Notes: generated from the letters alone by a model not told the origin. Shown: positions 44,226-54,559, counted from the stretch's first letter. The stretch: DNA of 64,000 bases from Muscardinus avellanarius (GCA_963383645.1 OY726563.1:38531831-38595830), one strand, 5' to 3'. Numbers and translations are program-made.

Positions 44226-44405
44226 TTTTTTTTTTGTGTGTGGTACTGGGGATGGAACCCAGGGGCATTCTACCTCTGAGATACAACCCCAGCCCTGTGG
44301 CAAAGGGCCTCACTAAGCAGTAGCTGCGAGTGTCTGAGGACTGCAATCTTCCTGTCTCAGCCTCCCAAATGATGGGATTACAAACTTGTACCGTTATGCC
44401 CGGCG
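44226..44405 (-). mobile_element. B1-dID SINE
   Basis: Antisense: T-run, 'ggtactggggatggaaccca' to 'acttgtaccgttatgcccgg'. Confidence 0.85.
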
Positions 44406-44416
44406 CTCGCTCTCTC

Positions 44417-44477
<61 letters not shown>
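44406..44477. repeat. (CT)n microsatellite
   Basis: About 70 bp of CT repeats starting with CTTT variants. Confidence 0.96.
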
Positions 44478-44479
<2 letters not shown>

Positions 44480-46146
44480 GAATTTCATTAAACAGGCACA
44501 GATTATCTAAAGGTCCCTTTCAGCTTACACTGAGCAAGATATAGGGAAGTTCCAGTAAGCGAGATACAGGGGCTTTTCCAGTAAGTGGAAAGCCTTCACA
44601 AAATGGAGTTGCTTTTGCTGTGGCCAGTCTTCTAACACCTGGGACCAGTTCCCATCCTGAAGCTACCTTGGGGCTGCCAGCCATCACTCAAGCATTAGCA
44701 GATGAAAGGACATGCTGGAGATGATAGGGCTCTTAGGAGCTGTGTGTCAGGAAACAGGAGGAAGACCAAATGTCTATTTCACAGTAGCACAGTCAGTTTC
44801 CATGGAGGAAGAGCATGGATTCTGAATCCATATTTCAGGGGAGTTTGTCTGGTTCACCATGTAATGATCCTATCTCCAGACACCAAGTTGAAGCCAAAGG
44901 TATCAGGATGCACACATCTGTGTGACCCCCCCCCCCCCGAATTGGGAACTTAGAGGATAATAATGGTGGGCCTGCTTTGCAGCCCTGAAGTTAAGTCCAA
45001 ATGACTCTTTATCTTCAGGGTTTCAGTTAGTTTCTGGAACTCCGCGATTGTATCCTCACCTCCCTGACTGCTTTCCCATCCCTTTCCACTTAATTCCTTG
45101 ACTCTGGAGCAGTTATTGGGTTCAGCAATCTCCCTGCCACAGCTGACACGTGTCTTTCTTCAATTTACTGTGCTGTTCCTGCTCGCTGCATTTCCCAGCA
45201 TTTTGCCCCAGGTGCTGAGCAAATTGTGCAGTCAGCTGGATAATGCTATGAGTCTGTCAAGGGACCTGCTTCAGCAGCTCAGGGACCTGGTGCAGTATTA
45301 GCCTGAGAAGGGGCTGCTGAGACATGAGAGGGGGGTCTGAAGAGGAATTAATGGGCAGCATGGGTAACAATGTGGTAAAGAGCAGCTGGGATTTGCAGAA
45401 TTTTAGCAGATGTCAGTTGTGACTTCCATTTTCATCTCAGTATCTTTGAACAAAAAACTATTATTTTGCAAAAATCACTATTATTTTTGCCAAAGTCATC
45501 CATTGCACTTTTGGCTGGAGAACTCAAAGGAGTGAGAGTGCCCATTCGCGTGTGCATGTGTGTTAGGAAATGTTTGTTGCATCAATCTGTGTTGTCAAGC
45601 ACAGACACTGTGAGTGAGGAAACGATGCATACTTTAAATCCATTATTCATTTCATTTCAGATTCCACAGCAACCATCCATTTGCTCTGAAGTAGACTTTT
45701 CAGGTTATACCTCTGCAAAAGACTTTTCTCCTTACCACTGTGCCAGCCTGGGTGCTCCAACACAGTCCTGTTGCAGCCTGTTTGGGAGAAAAGAAATAAA
45801 AAACATTGATGAAACTAGACATTCTTCTTTGCATTCCTAATTTTCCTCTTATCAGATAATATGCATGTCTTTTTACTCACCAGCACAGTTCCACACACCA
45901 ACCACCACTTTCCATGGGAATAACTAATTGAAGAATATCCTGGTTGGGAATTTTTGGGAAAAGACATTCCAGCAGATTTAGGTCAGTTTGAATGGACATT
46001 TTGGTAGCAATGGAAATCTCAAAAAGACAGCCATGCAAATTTTATAAATATAGGAAAAAATTAGGTTGCTCATAAAAGTCCCCAACACTTTTTCCAGTCC
46101 CTCCCAAATTAAGGGGATTGATAAATATGAATTTGTGGTCTTTGTT
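44478..46146. other. 1.7-kb repeat-poor block, no gene recognised
   Basis: Apart from a C-run at 44927-44938 I see no transposon. The frames at 45098-45301 and 45466-45840 are open but have no homology I recognise, no splice context and no codon bias that I can judge. A possible old LTR edge lies at 44490-44600 ('ttccagtaagcgagatacag' occurs twice in variant form). Confidence 0.4.
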
Positions 46147-46149
46147 ATG

Positions 46150-46222
46150 TAACCTAAATCGTAGACTGGGGCTCTGCCTCGCATGAGTGAGGCCCTGGGG
46201 TTCAATCCCCAGCACTGTAATC
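46150..46222 (+). mobile_element. ID element
   Basis: 'gactggggctctgcctcgca' through 'gttcaatccccagcactgta'. The tRNA-like B-box core is intact. Confidence 0.65.
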
Positions 46223-46479
46223 AAAAACACTAAATTGTGAGTCTTCATGGATAAGTGAGCAAGAAATCCCTGGCAAGGCTGAATGGTGCCTGCTGTAAAC
46301 CGAGGGTTCAGAGAAGCGGAGCTTCTGAGTTTGTGTCTTTAGAATAAGTCTTGACACAGGTTGATAAAGGAATTAGTGTTTTCTAATCCTCAGACTGATG
46401 GGAACGTCATGGTGGACTTCCTATTTAGAGACCTTAGTAGAAGAAAGTAGTAATTCCATTGAATCATATACATGTAGTC

Positions 46480-46822
46480 CCTTAGCAAGCATTTATTGAG
46501 AAACAGCTATGGGCCACACACTACTAATGGCATTAAATGTCCAAAGTTGAATAACTTGGCAATGTCCCTGATCTCAACAGCGATAGTTAACATTTGTGTA
46601 GTGTTTATTGTGTCAGCTTCTCTTACCAGTGCTTTCTACTCAGTCCTCACCTGAGCCCCATGGAACAGGGGCTATTATTTCTGCATTTCACAGGTGAAGA
46701 AACTGAGGCACAGAGAGATTAAATAACCTTTCCCGAAGGTCACAAAGTTAGTGTTAGGCTGCTACTCAACCCAGTCTGGCTCCTAAGGCTGGGCCCCCAG
46801 TACCCAGGCCACACCATCTCTC
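46480..46822 (+). mobile_element. MIR-type ancient SINE
   Basis: 'ggctattatttctgcatttc' 'acaggtgaagaaactgaggc' 'acagagagattaaataacct' followed by 'ggtcacaaagttagtg' is the MIR core and 3' part. Upstream 46480-46580 ('gcaagcatttattgagaaac') fits the older flank of the same class. Confidence 0.85.
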
Positions 46823-46913
46823 AGGGGAGACAGACCATAAACACATAAACAAGTCAAGTATTGAGATGACTAAAGATACATAGAAGTGCTCTGAGGAAAA
46901 CAGAAGAAAGTTG

Positions 46914-47118
46914 GGTGTAGTGGCACATGCCTGTAATCCCAGAACTTGGGAGGGTAAGACAGGAGGATCACAGGTTCAAGGACAGCCTCGGTAACTTAGT
47001 GAGACTCTCGGCAACTTAGCAAGACCCTAATGAAAACTAAGAACATAAAAAAATGACTGAGGGTGTAGCTTGGAAGTAGAATGGCTCTGGATTCAGCCTT
47101 CAGTACCAAAGCAAAACA
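46914..47118 (+). mobile_element. older B1-dID SINE
   Basis: 'gttgggtgtagtggcacatg' through 'gattcagccttcagtaccaa', with an (AAAC)n tail. Confidence 0.85.
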
Positions 47119-47224
47119 AAACCAAACCAAAAATAACAAAAAAAACCAAACAAACAAGCAAAAGGAAAACAGAAAAAGAGAAATATTCTTTGGAGACTGG
47201 AAATTAGTTGTCACTGGGGTCTTT

Positions 47225-47495
47225 TATTTTTAAGGATCTGTGCTATGCCTCTTTCCATGATGGCTTGTTGGCAATCTTTGGCATTTCTTGGCTGGAAGAA
47301 ATATGATGCAAATCTCTGTCTTCATGTTTATATGCTATTCTCCCTTTGTGTGCCTGTTTCCAACCCTGCCCTTTTATAAGGATACCACTCATATTGGAAT
47401 AGGGGCCACCCTACTCTGACTTCCTCTTAACTAATTGCATTTCTAATGATTCTATTTCCATATTGGATCATTTTCTGAAATACTTGGGGTTAGTA
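47225..47495 (-). mobile_element. MLT1-like MaLR LTR fragment
   Basis: 'cccttttataaggataccac', 'attggaataggggccaccct', 'ttctatttccatattgga', the antisense 5' half of the LTR class also at 48245. Confidence 0.6.
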
Positions 47496-47514
47496 ACTTG
47501 AATTTATGAATTTT

Positions 47515-47718
47515 TCTGGGGGGCTACTTGGGATTTAATCCAGTGGCATTCTACTTCTGAGTTATACTCCCACATTTTTTTATTTTTTACTTTAAAATAG
47601 GGTTTTGCTAGTAGCTGAGGGTCTCACCAAGCTACCCAGGCTAGCCTTGAGCCTGCGATCCTACTATCTCAGCCTCCCAAATACTGAGGTTACAGGCATG
47701 TGCCACTACACCCAACTC
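47515..47718 (-). mobile_element. older B1-dID SINE
   Basis: Antisense: 'ctacttgggatttaatccag' to 'gcatgtgccactacacccaa'. Confidence 0.82.
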
Positions 47719-48244
47719 ACATAAATTTTTAAGGACCACAATTCAATCTATAACAGAATCCCAAAGAACGCACTACCGATGATTCCTTAGAGACAGTTAT
47801 TTTAAGACTCACTATTGGTAGAACTCCTAAGGGAAATAGTTGAAAGGCAGAGTGATCTTTGAATGGAAAGGTCACAGCAGAATGAATGGACCAACAATTT
47901 GGCTTTGTCTTTGAAGCTGACAAGATGGATTTACCAGAGGCCTATGCTTAGGCTATTGTTTCAGCTGGTCTTTAAACTGCAGGTTCAGCCACATTTCCTT
48001 CCTCAGTTCTCTTTCAAAACATTAGTCCCACTGCTGAGAGCAGGGACCCAAGAGTGTGAGGGAGGAGTGGCTTCCAGGGATCAAATGCTCAACTTGGGGC
48101 TCAGGAGCATGGAGCTCCACCCCGCTTAGACAGATGGAAGGGAAAAAAGCAGTCCACACCTAGGAGTAAGACCAGGCAAAGCTGTAGTTGGCATGTTGAT
48201 ATTTTCCATAAAAACCATGTCTCACATGATCATGATCCCACCCT
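47719..48244. other. no gene recognised
   Basis: An 88-codon frame at 47863-48129 has no recognisable relatives. Confidence 0.35.
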
Positions 48245-48299
48245 TAGCCCTAAGTCTTAGTTCATTTGTACTGCCACAACAAAATACCCAAGGTCGTGC

Positions 48300-48412
48300 A
48301 ATTTAATGCACCAATAAAAAATTAAAAAAAAATAGAAACATTTTCTTTTTTTTGTGGTACTGAAGATTGAACCTAGGGCATTCTACCTCTGAACTCCACC
48401 TCAAGCCTGATT
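48300..48412. mobile_element. very short L1 tail followed by an ID-like half
   Basis: 'tttaatgcaccaataaaaaa' is a bare L1 3' end (+, about 30 bp with tail). 48340-48412 ('gtggtactgaagattgaacc' to 'ctccacctcaagcctg') is an antisense ID-like half. Confidence 0.6.
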
Positions 48413-48539
48413 TACAGTTCTGGAGGCTGGAAAGCCCCAAATCAATGCATCAGTAGGTTCAGTGTGAGCAAAATGCCCAGTCTCTTGCTTCCAAGCTGGA
48501 CCCTTGTTGCTGCCGTCTTGAGTTCTGAATATTATATAT

Positions 48540-48732
48540 TTTTTTAGTGGTACTGGGGTTCCTGGAAGCCTTTCTACCTCCAGGCGACACTCTCAGACCT
48601 ATTTTATACTTTTTTCATTTTTGGAAACAGGGTCTCTTAAGCCAGCGTGGCTGGCTTCAAACCTCCGCAATCTTCCTGTCTCAGCCTCCCAAGTGCAGGG
48701 ATTACAAGCGAGCACCACCATGCCCGGCTAGT
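48540..48732 (-). mobile_element. B1-dID SINE, 'cttccagg' subtype
   Basis: Antisense: 'gtggtactggggttcctgga' to 'cgagcaccaccatgcccggc'. Duplication 'agttctgaatatt'. Confidence 0.9.
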
Positions 48733-49209
48733 TCTGAATATTCTGAATGTGATATCTGGAGGGGATGTCCTTACCTGGTGGAAGGGAGAGGAACAGCAAA
48801 TGTTCCCCATCAAATGCTTTTATTTATTTATTTATTTTTTTGAATATATATTTTATTTTATTTAATTTTTTTTAATTTTTTTTATTGGTGCACTGTATTC
48901 ATACATCATAGTAGGATACATACTTTTGTAGACATACATGCACACATTGCCCAGTCAGCCCCCACCCAATCCCCACCCCATTCTCTCCCTATCCCTCCCT
49001 CCCATGCTTGGCTTAGTAGTTGACATCTAGTATTATGGCAATTTATCTAAAATTAAAAATGATAATCTCACATAACAGTTTCATTTGTCTGATACCAAGC
49101 TTTTGATGACTTAAAGATAACATTTCAATATTTCTTTTTGCTTTCTTTCTTACCAGAGAATATTTTTTTATCTATTTTTTAGGTGAAACTATCATATATT
49201 TATATATTT

Positions 49210-49920
49210 ATTTTTCAGAAAAAATCTATCCTAATATGGAATATGGACTCTAGGTACCCAAAACGATTTTGAAAAAGAACAAAGCTAGAAGATATATATT
49301 TTCTGATTTCAAACCATATAAAGCTACAATAATTGAAACAGTGTAGTACTATTCTAAAGGCAGATATATAAACCATTGGAGTTAAATAAAAGCCTAGAGC
49401 TAAATTCTTCCCTATATTGTCAAGTTATTTTTGACAAGGTTTCCACGAACATTTAGTGGTGGAAATGATAATCTTTTAACTAAATATTGTTAAAAATATT
49501 AATTACATGGAAAAGAATAAAATTGGACTCTTACCTAATCCCATATACAAATATTAACTCAAAATAGATAATAGACCTAAATATAAATCTTAAGACTATA
49601 AACTTTTAGGAGAAAATCTGGGTCATTAAACCTCACAACATTGAAATTGGCAGTGATTTCTTGGTTATGATTTCAATGGCACAGGCAACAGAGGAGTATA
49701 CAAACTCCCTAAAAAATAAAAATAAAAAAATTGTATATCCAAAGACAATGTAAACAGAGTTAAAAGTTACTAATAGAATGGGATAAAATATTTCCAAATG
49801 CTATATCTGAATGTATATTAATATTCCAACTAGAAATCCTAAAAATTAACAACAATAAAGGCAAACAATACCCTTTAGAGATAGGTAAAAGACTAACATA
49901 AATAATGAATCTCCACAGAT
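49210..49920 (+). pseudogene. ancient L1 ORF2 fragment captured inside the half-L1
   Basis: 'ttttgaaaaagaacaaagct', 'gatttcaaaccatataaagc' and 'gcaacagaggagtatacaaa' follow the order of the L1 ORF2 C-terminal half on the plus strand. It is riddled with stops and indels, far older than the young L1 parts on either side, and in the opposite orientation to them. Confidence 0.7.
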
Positions 49921-49928
49921 AACCAATC

Positions 49929-50894
49929 TTAGTTGTCTGTTGGATGAAAAATCTTGTTTCTGTAGTTCTGGAGTGTGTTACCTATTTCTTCTTTGTAGTT
50001 AATCTCTTTGAGTATTTTCTCTAGTGCTGGTTTTGAAGACATAAATCCCTTCAGTTTCTGTTTGTCATGGAAGCTTCTTATTTCTCCATCTAATTTGATA
50101 GGCAGTTTTGCTGGGTAGGAAATTTTTGGCTGGAAGTTGTTTTCTTTCAGAATTGGGAATATGTTACTCCAAGCCCTTCTGGCTCTCATAACTTGGTTTG
50201 GGAAGTCCGGAGTGATTCTAATTGGTTTGCCTCTGAATGTCACTTGGCCCTTTGTTTTTGTTGCCTTTAAGATTCTCTGCTTGGCTTCCACATTGGTCAT
50301 TTTGACAATTATGTGGCGTGGGGATCCTCTTCTCGGATCCTGTCTAAAGGGAGTTCTATAAGTTTCCTGGACCTGTGTATCAACCTCTTGCTCTATGTTT
50401 GGAAAATTTTCTGCTATTACTTCCTTGAAGAGATTGTTGATCCCTTTGGTTTCACTTTCTTTTCCCTCCTCTATTCCAATTATTCTTAGGTTAGCTCTCT
50501 TAAAATGGGCCCATATTTCTTCAATATCAGATTCCTGCTGTCGGATATTTTTTTCTAGATTAGAAACTATGAGTTCATTTTTGGATTGCTCATCTTCTAA
50601 GAGCGAGATTCTGTTCTCCATGTGTTCTAATCGGTTGTTTGTGCTTTGAATTGAGGCCTTTACTTCATTAATTGCATCCTTTATCTCTTTTTGGCTCTCT
50701 CTGAGTTCTTTTCGAAGCACCTCTATTATTTCTACAGTTATTTTCCTGATTTGATCTTCTAGAAATCTCTGATTTTCTGTTTTATCGGGTTCTGATGTTG
50801 TGGGGTTGTGGGCGGTATTCATTGCTCCAGTATTATTCCTCTTTCCCATGATTTCGGATGTTTGTGCCTTCTCTGGGTTCTTCCCTTGGGTCAC
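49929..50894 (-). CDS. intact LINE-1 ORF1p (RNA-binding chaperone), 321 aa
   Basis: ORF1p forms trimers that bind L1 RNA in cytoplasmic particles and is needed for retrotransposition in cis. The 321-residue frame has no stop or frameshift; human ORF1p is 338. Visible parts: a polar N-terminus (1-42); a coiled coil of heptads (about 43-125, EVLRKELRESQKEIKDAINE onward); an RRM-type domain starting at NLRIIGIEEG (135-144) with its second core strand at RHIIVKMTN (193-201); and a C-terminal domain with RRAW (239-242), NFQPKISYPAKL (253-264) and a basic tail. The first ATG after the 5' UTR is used. It is the best preserved coding sequence in the window. It is not followed by ORF2, so translation product use is inferred, not shown. 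Confidence 0.9.
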   Translation of the reverse strand: MTQGKNPEKAQTSEIMGKRNNTGAMNTAHNPTTSEPDKTENQRFLEDQIRKITVEIIEVLRKELRESQKEIKDAINEVKASIQSTNNRLEHMENRISLLEDEQSKNELIVSNLEKNIRQQESDIEEIWAHFKRANLRIIGIEEGKESETKGINNLFKEVIAENFPNIEQEVDTQVQETYRTPFRQDPRRGSPRHIIVKMTNVEAKQRILKATKTKGQVTFRGKPIRITPDFPNQVMRARRAWSNIFPILKENNFQPKISYPAKLPIKLDGEIRSFHDKQKLKGFMSSKPALEKILKEINYKEEIGNTLQNYRNKIFHPTDN

Positions 50895-51626
50895 TATGAC
50901 TTCCCTTAAGATGTTCTGGATCTCGAGTCAGTAGTATCTCAGACCCCACTACTCCTTTACTGGGTTTTATCACAGAGTCTCAGACCCAGAGAGTCGATAG
51001 AGGCTGCTTTAGACTGTGGGGGGTGCCAGGTTGCACGTTCTCCTATGGTGTGATATCTCTGCCACCGCCCCTCCCCCACTGGGTCAAGTCCCAGGGATTT
51101 CTCCTCTGTGGCCCACAATTTGACTCACTGTTCTTGAGTACGCAGATGTAGCTGTACTGGCCTCGCTGAATTCACTGCTGCTGCCGCCGGTAGCAATATG
51201 GCGCCGCTGTTACGCCCTCGGCTGTGGGGCTGGCGTTTTTCTTCTTGATTTTGATTTCTACTCTGAATCCCTGCAGCGTGTGCTGAGCTCGGCCACTGGG
51301 AGCTGTAGATGCTCTCTGCGCGGAGAAATCTCGCCTAGCTGTTCCGCAGTGGCTCACCTCGGCTTGCTGTGGCCGTCTGGTGAATTCGCTGCTGCCGCCG
51401 GCAATATGGCGCTGCTGCCGCGTCAGCCGCGTCCTTGGGCGCGAGGCCGGTGTATCTCCTCTGAGCTCTGTTCTCAGTCCACTTTCTCTCTGGAGCCTGG
51501 TGATTTTTTGTTTCACTGGTGATGGTGTTTTCTGGCTATGAAAGGCGCTGATTTTGTGGTAATGGAGATTTGTTGTTAGCGGAGCTCTTAAGCCCCGCTT
51601 TTCTCGGTCACCATCTTCCCGGAAGT
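50895..51626 (-). promoter_or_regulatory. L1-type 5' UTR / internal promoter of the half-L1
   Basis: 732 bp, CpG-rich. On the minus strand it starts 'gacttccgggaagatggtga', placing an AAGATGG YY1-type site about a dozen bases in, as in human L1. A second-order duplication is visible: 'tgaattcrctgctg' with a following 'aatatggcgc' occurs at 51167 and 51381, 214 bp apart, so two promoter monomers are present. Both monomers carry an AATATGGCG YY1-like core. Confidence 0.7.
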
Positions 51627-51729
51627 CCCATCAAATGCTTTTATAAGGCATATTCCATCCACAAGGGAGGAGCCCTCATAGGCTAATCTCCTAAAGACTA
51701 CATCTCTCTTCTTTCTTTTTTCCTCTCCT

Positions 51730-51945
51730 CTTCTCGCTCTCTCTCTCTCTTCTCAGATTGAATAAAGGGACATTTTACTTCTGAGCTATACAGCCCTTAT
51801 TTTCTTTTCTCTGTTTGGAAACAGGGTCTCAGCAGGTTCCTATAAATCTTGCTAAATTGCTGAAGTTGTCTTTGAACCTGTGATCCTCTTATTTCAGTCC
51901 CCCAAGTACTAGGATTACAGGCATGCACTACCATGCCCAGCTTAA
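51730..51945 (-). mobile_element. older B1-dID SINE
   Basis: A CT-rich tail then 'cagattgaataaagggacat' to 'gcatgcactaccatgcccag'. Confidence 0.82.
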
Positions 51946-52007
51946 CCCCATCTCTTAATATTATCAGAAAAAAATAAGTTTCTTTTTTTTCTTTCCTGAT
52001 TTATTTG

Positions 52008-52085
52008 ATGGTTCTTGGGATGAAACCTAGGACCTTGCACATGCTAAGCAAACACTTTACAGTTGAGCTATGCTTCCAGATCCAG
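52008..52085 (-). mobile_element. ID element
   Basis: Antisense: 'tggttcttgggatgaaacct', 'gcacatgctaagcaaacact', 'gagctatgcttccagatcc'. Confidence 0.65.
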
Positions 52086-52486
52086 AATTAAGTTTCAACA
52101 TGAAATTTGGGGGGGAGGGGCAAAACATTCAAAGGGTAGCATCTTGTTAGTTAACTAAACGATGGTCCTAAAGTAATTAGTAAATCTCAGTGGCCATGAG
52201 GAATGGCGCTAAAGGCAGAATATGAGGTTCCTCTCATCTTTATGGGGATGAAGGTGGACTATGCATTAAAGATATTGTCTGGAACATCATTAGCATCTTT
52301 CCTGCATCCCCCACCACCTCCTAGTCCCCTCTTTTTCTCCCGCCTACCATGTGTTTCCACTGACCTTCCCCTTCTCCTGGAGTAGAAATTATCCTCTTCT
52401 GCAAATAGATCTTCCAGTATCTCCTTAAAGGGTCTTCCCTATAATAGGGGTTCAGAGTAACAAATTTGGCCAAATCTACTCAAATG
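52086..52486. other. no gene recognised
   Basis: Single-copy-looking, pyrimidine-rich near 52310-52380. Confidence 0.35.
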
Positions 52487-52640
52487 CAGTGATTCTCAAC
52501 CTCGCCAGCATATTAGAATTGCTCCAAGAATTTTTAAAATGCTCGAGCCTGGGTTCCACTTATAAAAATCTTCATTTAGTGGAGTGGCCTGGGTTTCTGG
52601 ATTTGCAAAGCTCTCCAAGTGATTCTAATAGCCCACCATG
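52487..52640 (+). mobile_element. MER5-like hAT DNA transposon fragment
   Basis: 'cagtgattctcaacctcgcc' 'agcatattagaattgctcca' to 'tctccaagtgattctaatag', the terminal and internal pattern of the MER5/Charlie group. Confidence 0.65.
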
Positions 52641-52665
52641 GTTTTTATCATTTCTTTACTTTTTT

Positions 52666-52876
52666 GTACGTGGCACTGGGGATTGAACCCAAGGGCACTC
52701 TGCCTCTAGGCTACACCTTTAGCCCTATTTTATTTTGAAATGGTCTCATTAAGTTGCTGAGAGCTTCACTAAGTTACTGAGGGGGGGCATCAAACCTGTG
52801 ATCTTCCTGTCTCAGACTCCCAAGTACTGAGATTACAGGCATCTGAGATTACAGGCATGTGCCACCATGCTCAGCA
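52666..52876 (-). mobile_element. older B1-dID SINE
   Basis: Antisense: 'gtggcactggggattgaacc' to 'catgtgccaccatgctcagc', with a small duplication 'gagattacaggcat'. Confidence 0.83.
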
Positions 52877-52885
52877 TGATTGTTT

Positions 52886-53083
52886 CTTTTTTTTTTGGTC
52901 CTGGGGATTGAATCCAGGGGTATTCTACCTGTGAGCTATACCCCTACCCTATTTTATTCTTTTATTTGGAAACAGGGTTTCACTAAGTTACAGGTGGTCT
53001 CACTAAGTAGCTGAACCTGCTATCCTCCTATCTCAGCCTCCCAAGTACTGGGATTATAAGCGTGTACCAGCATGCCCAGTTGT
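52886..53083 (-). mobile_element. B1-dID SINE
   Basis: Antisense: T-run, 'ggtcctggggattgaatcca' to 'cgtgtaccagcatgcccag'. Confidence 0.84.
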
Positions 53084-53355
53084 GATGGTTTCTTTAATGT
53101 TATAATTTTAAAAGAAGTTAATTATGGTTTAGGTTAGAATGCCCCCCAGACCTCCTGTGGTATAAAAGGCAGCCATGTTGAAGGTGGGGCTCTGTTGCTG
53201 GGGACTTTGTATGTCCCTCACCCTCTCCCCTTGCTCTCTCTGTTCCCTACCAGGATGCCCTGAGGAAGTGCAGCTGGGACAGAAGCTGTCCCCCAAATAA
53301 ACTATGACCTCTGAACCACTCCAGAACCCCGAGCAAATAAATCTTCCTTCAAGTT

Positions 53356-53635
53356 TTTTTTCCATACTGGGGGGTTGATCCCAGGGGCATTCTACCTTTG
53401 AGCTACACCTCCAGACCTATTTTATTATTTCTTTTTTGTGTGTGGTACTGGGAATTGAACCCAAAAGCATTATACCTACAAGCTACACCCCAGACCAATT
53501 TTATTTGGAAACAGGGTTTCACTAGGCTGATGAGAGTCTTACTACTTGCTGAGGCTGGCCTTGAACCTGTGATCCTCCTGTTTCAGCTCCCCAAGTACAG
53601 GGATTAAAGGTATGTGCCACCATGCTTGGCTTATT
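53356..53635 (-). mobile_element. two nested SINEs
   Basis: 53361-53425 is an ID-like half ('tggggggttgatcccagggg'), interrupted by a full antisense copy at 53432-53635 ('gtggtactgggaattgaacc' to 'tatgtgccaccatgcttggc'). Confidence 0.78.
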
Positions 53636-53644
53636 ATTTAATTT

Positions 53645-53815
53645 TTAATGTGATTTTTTTGGTGCATTATAGTCTCACATCATAATTATTATACAATAGG
53701 GTCACACTAAGTTGCAGAGGGCCTCACTATGTTGCTGAGGCTGGCCTTGAACTTGTGATCCTCCTGCCTCAGCCTTCCAGTTCTGGAATTACAGGTGTGA
53801 ACAACCACACTTGGC
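53645..53815 (-). mobile_element. B1-like monomer joined to an L1 3' tail
   Basis: On the minus strand a B1-like left half (53815-53690) runs directly into ~45 bp of L1 3' end (53690-53648, antisense 'ggtgcattatagtctcacat'). The tail text equals that of 3030-3055. No duplication could be fixed, so fusion by insertion next to an older L1 tail is possible. Confidence 0.5.
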
Positions 53816-53831
53816 TTTCCTCTAAGTTGTG

Positions 53832-53865
<34 letters not shown>

Positions 53866-53905
53866 TGTTTGGATCACAGCGGTGAAAATGCTGATTAAAA
53901 CAAAG

Positions 53906-54559
53906 TTGTGACTGACTCCAATGAATCAGAACAGGTTGAAGAGGTAAACATTGCGACAAATTGAATTTGATTCTGATAGTGTTGAGTTGGGGGTTATTGG
54001 TATTATTTTAACCAAATTCTTCTTTTCTACCCAAAAGGATGCAGTGGTTTCTCTTATTTTTTGTGTGAAATTAAAAGTCAACAGACTATAGAAAGGTGGG
54101 TATAGAAATATAAAGATTTAGAGCCAAGGAAAGATAAAAGACAAACAGCTCCTCCTGCACAAATGGGAGGGGTCCCTGAAAGACAGTAATCATTGAAGTT
54201 CTTGGGAGGTGAGATTGTACACTTTATTGGGGGTCTCCATCTGCTCCTTTTTGACTGGTCAGGATGGGGTCTTGGGGCCCCAAGGTCTTTTGCCCGGTTT
54301 CTATCCTTAATTGGAATCGTCATCTCCAGGGCTGTCAGCTTTCCTCCCCCCATTCTCCTTCACACAGGTTGTCCTCAGGATGCAGCCATAGAGGGGCTGA
54401 AGTTTTCTGTTTATTTTCATAGTCCTTGCCTAGCATTTTTTTTTTTACCTATAATATAATATAGCTTAATGTAATCTTATTAACCTTCCCTGTTTTTGGT
54501 CTTTATACAGATGACCTCTTTTAACCCTTGCTAATTATTCCCAGGTTCTCTGCCCTGGC
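53906..54559. other. no gene recognised
   Basis: Two opposed short frames (54078-54353 minus, 54193-54459 plus) without family features. Confidence 0.35.

Larger units (their letters stand above)
48824..51626 (-). mobile_element. half-L1 (HAL1-like): full 5' UTR + intact ORF1 + captured ancient L1 + L1 tail
   Basis: One 2.8-kb insertion bracketed by a perfect 18-bp duplication (cccatcaaatgcttttat, 48806-48823 and 51627-51644). In minus order: 5' UTR (51626-50895) with an L1-style start; ORF1 (50894-49929) uninterrupted; ~900 bp (49928-49026) that is a decayed ancient L1 ORF2 lying antisense; ~150 bp of the local L1 3' UTR (49025-48875); A-rich tail. ORF2 is absent, so the element could only move with ORF2p from elsewhere. 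Half-L1 elements with ORF1 only are known in mammals; this combination is not one I recognise. Confidence 0.85.
48245..51700 (-). mobile_element. MLT1-like MaLR LTR, split by four later insertions
   Basis: Blocks 48245-48298, 48412-48530, 48735-48823 and 51645-51700 form one antisense LTR ('gtcttagttcatttgtactg', 'tacagttctggaggctggaa', 'ttttataaggcatattccat', 'aggagccctcataggctaat'). Inserted are a 30-bp L1 tail (48300-48335), an ID half (48340-48410), a SINE (48544-48732) and the half-L1 (48824-51626). LTR text is continuous across the half-L1 when one copy of its 18-bp duplication is ignored. Confidence 0.75.
53117..53905 (+). mobile_element. MaLR-type LTR split by SINEs
   Basis: 5' block 53117-53350 has 'ggtataaaaggcag' and 'cccccaaataaactatgacc' / 'gagcaaataaatcttccttc'. 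The 3' end resumes at 53816-53905 ('gtttggatcacagcggtgaa' 'aatgctgattaaaac'), parallel to the end of the LTR at 54560-55115. Confidence 0.65.

Noticed and set aside
45098..45840. Two plus-strand open frames in the repeat-poor block
   Set aside because: No recognisable family, signal or splice context; lengths are unremarkable for random sequence.
50895..51626. CpG-rich block considered as a host-gene promoter or first exon
   Set aside because: It is inside the 18-bp duplication and directly precedes L1 ORF1, so it is the element's own 5' UTR.
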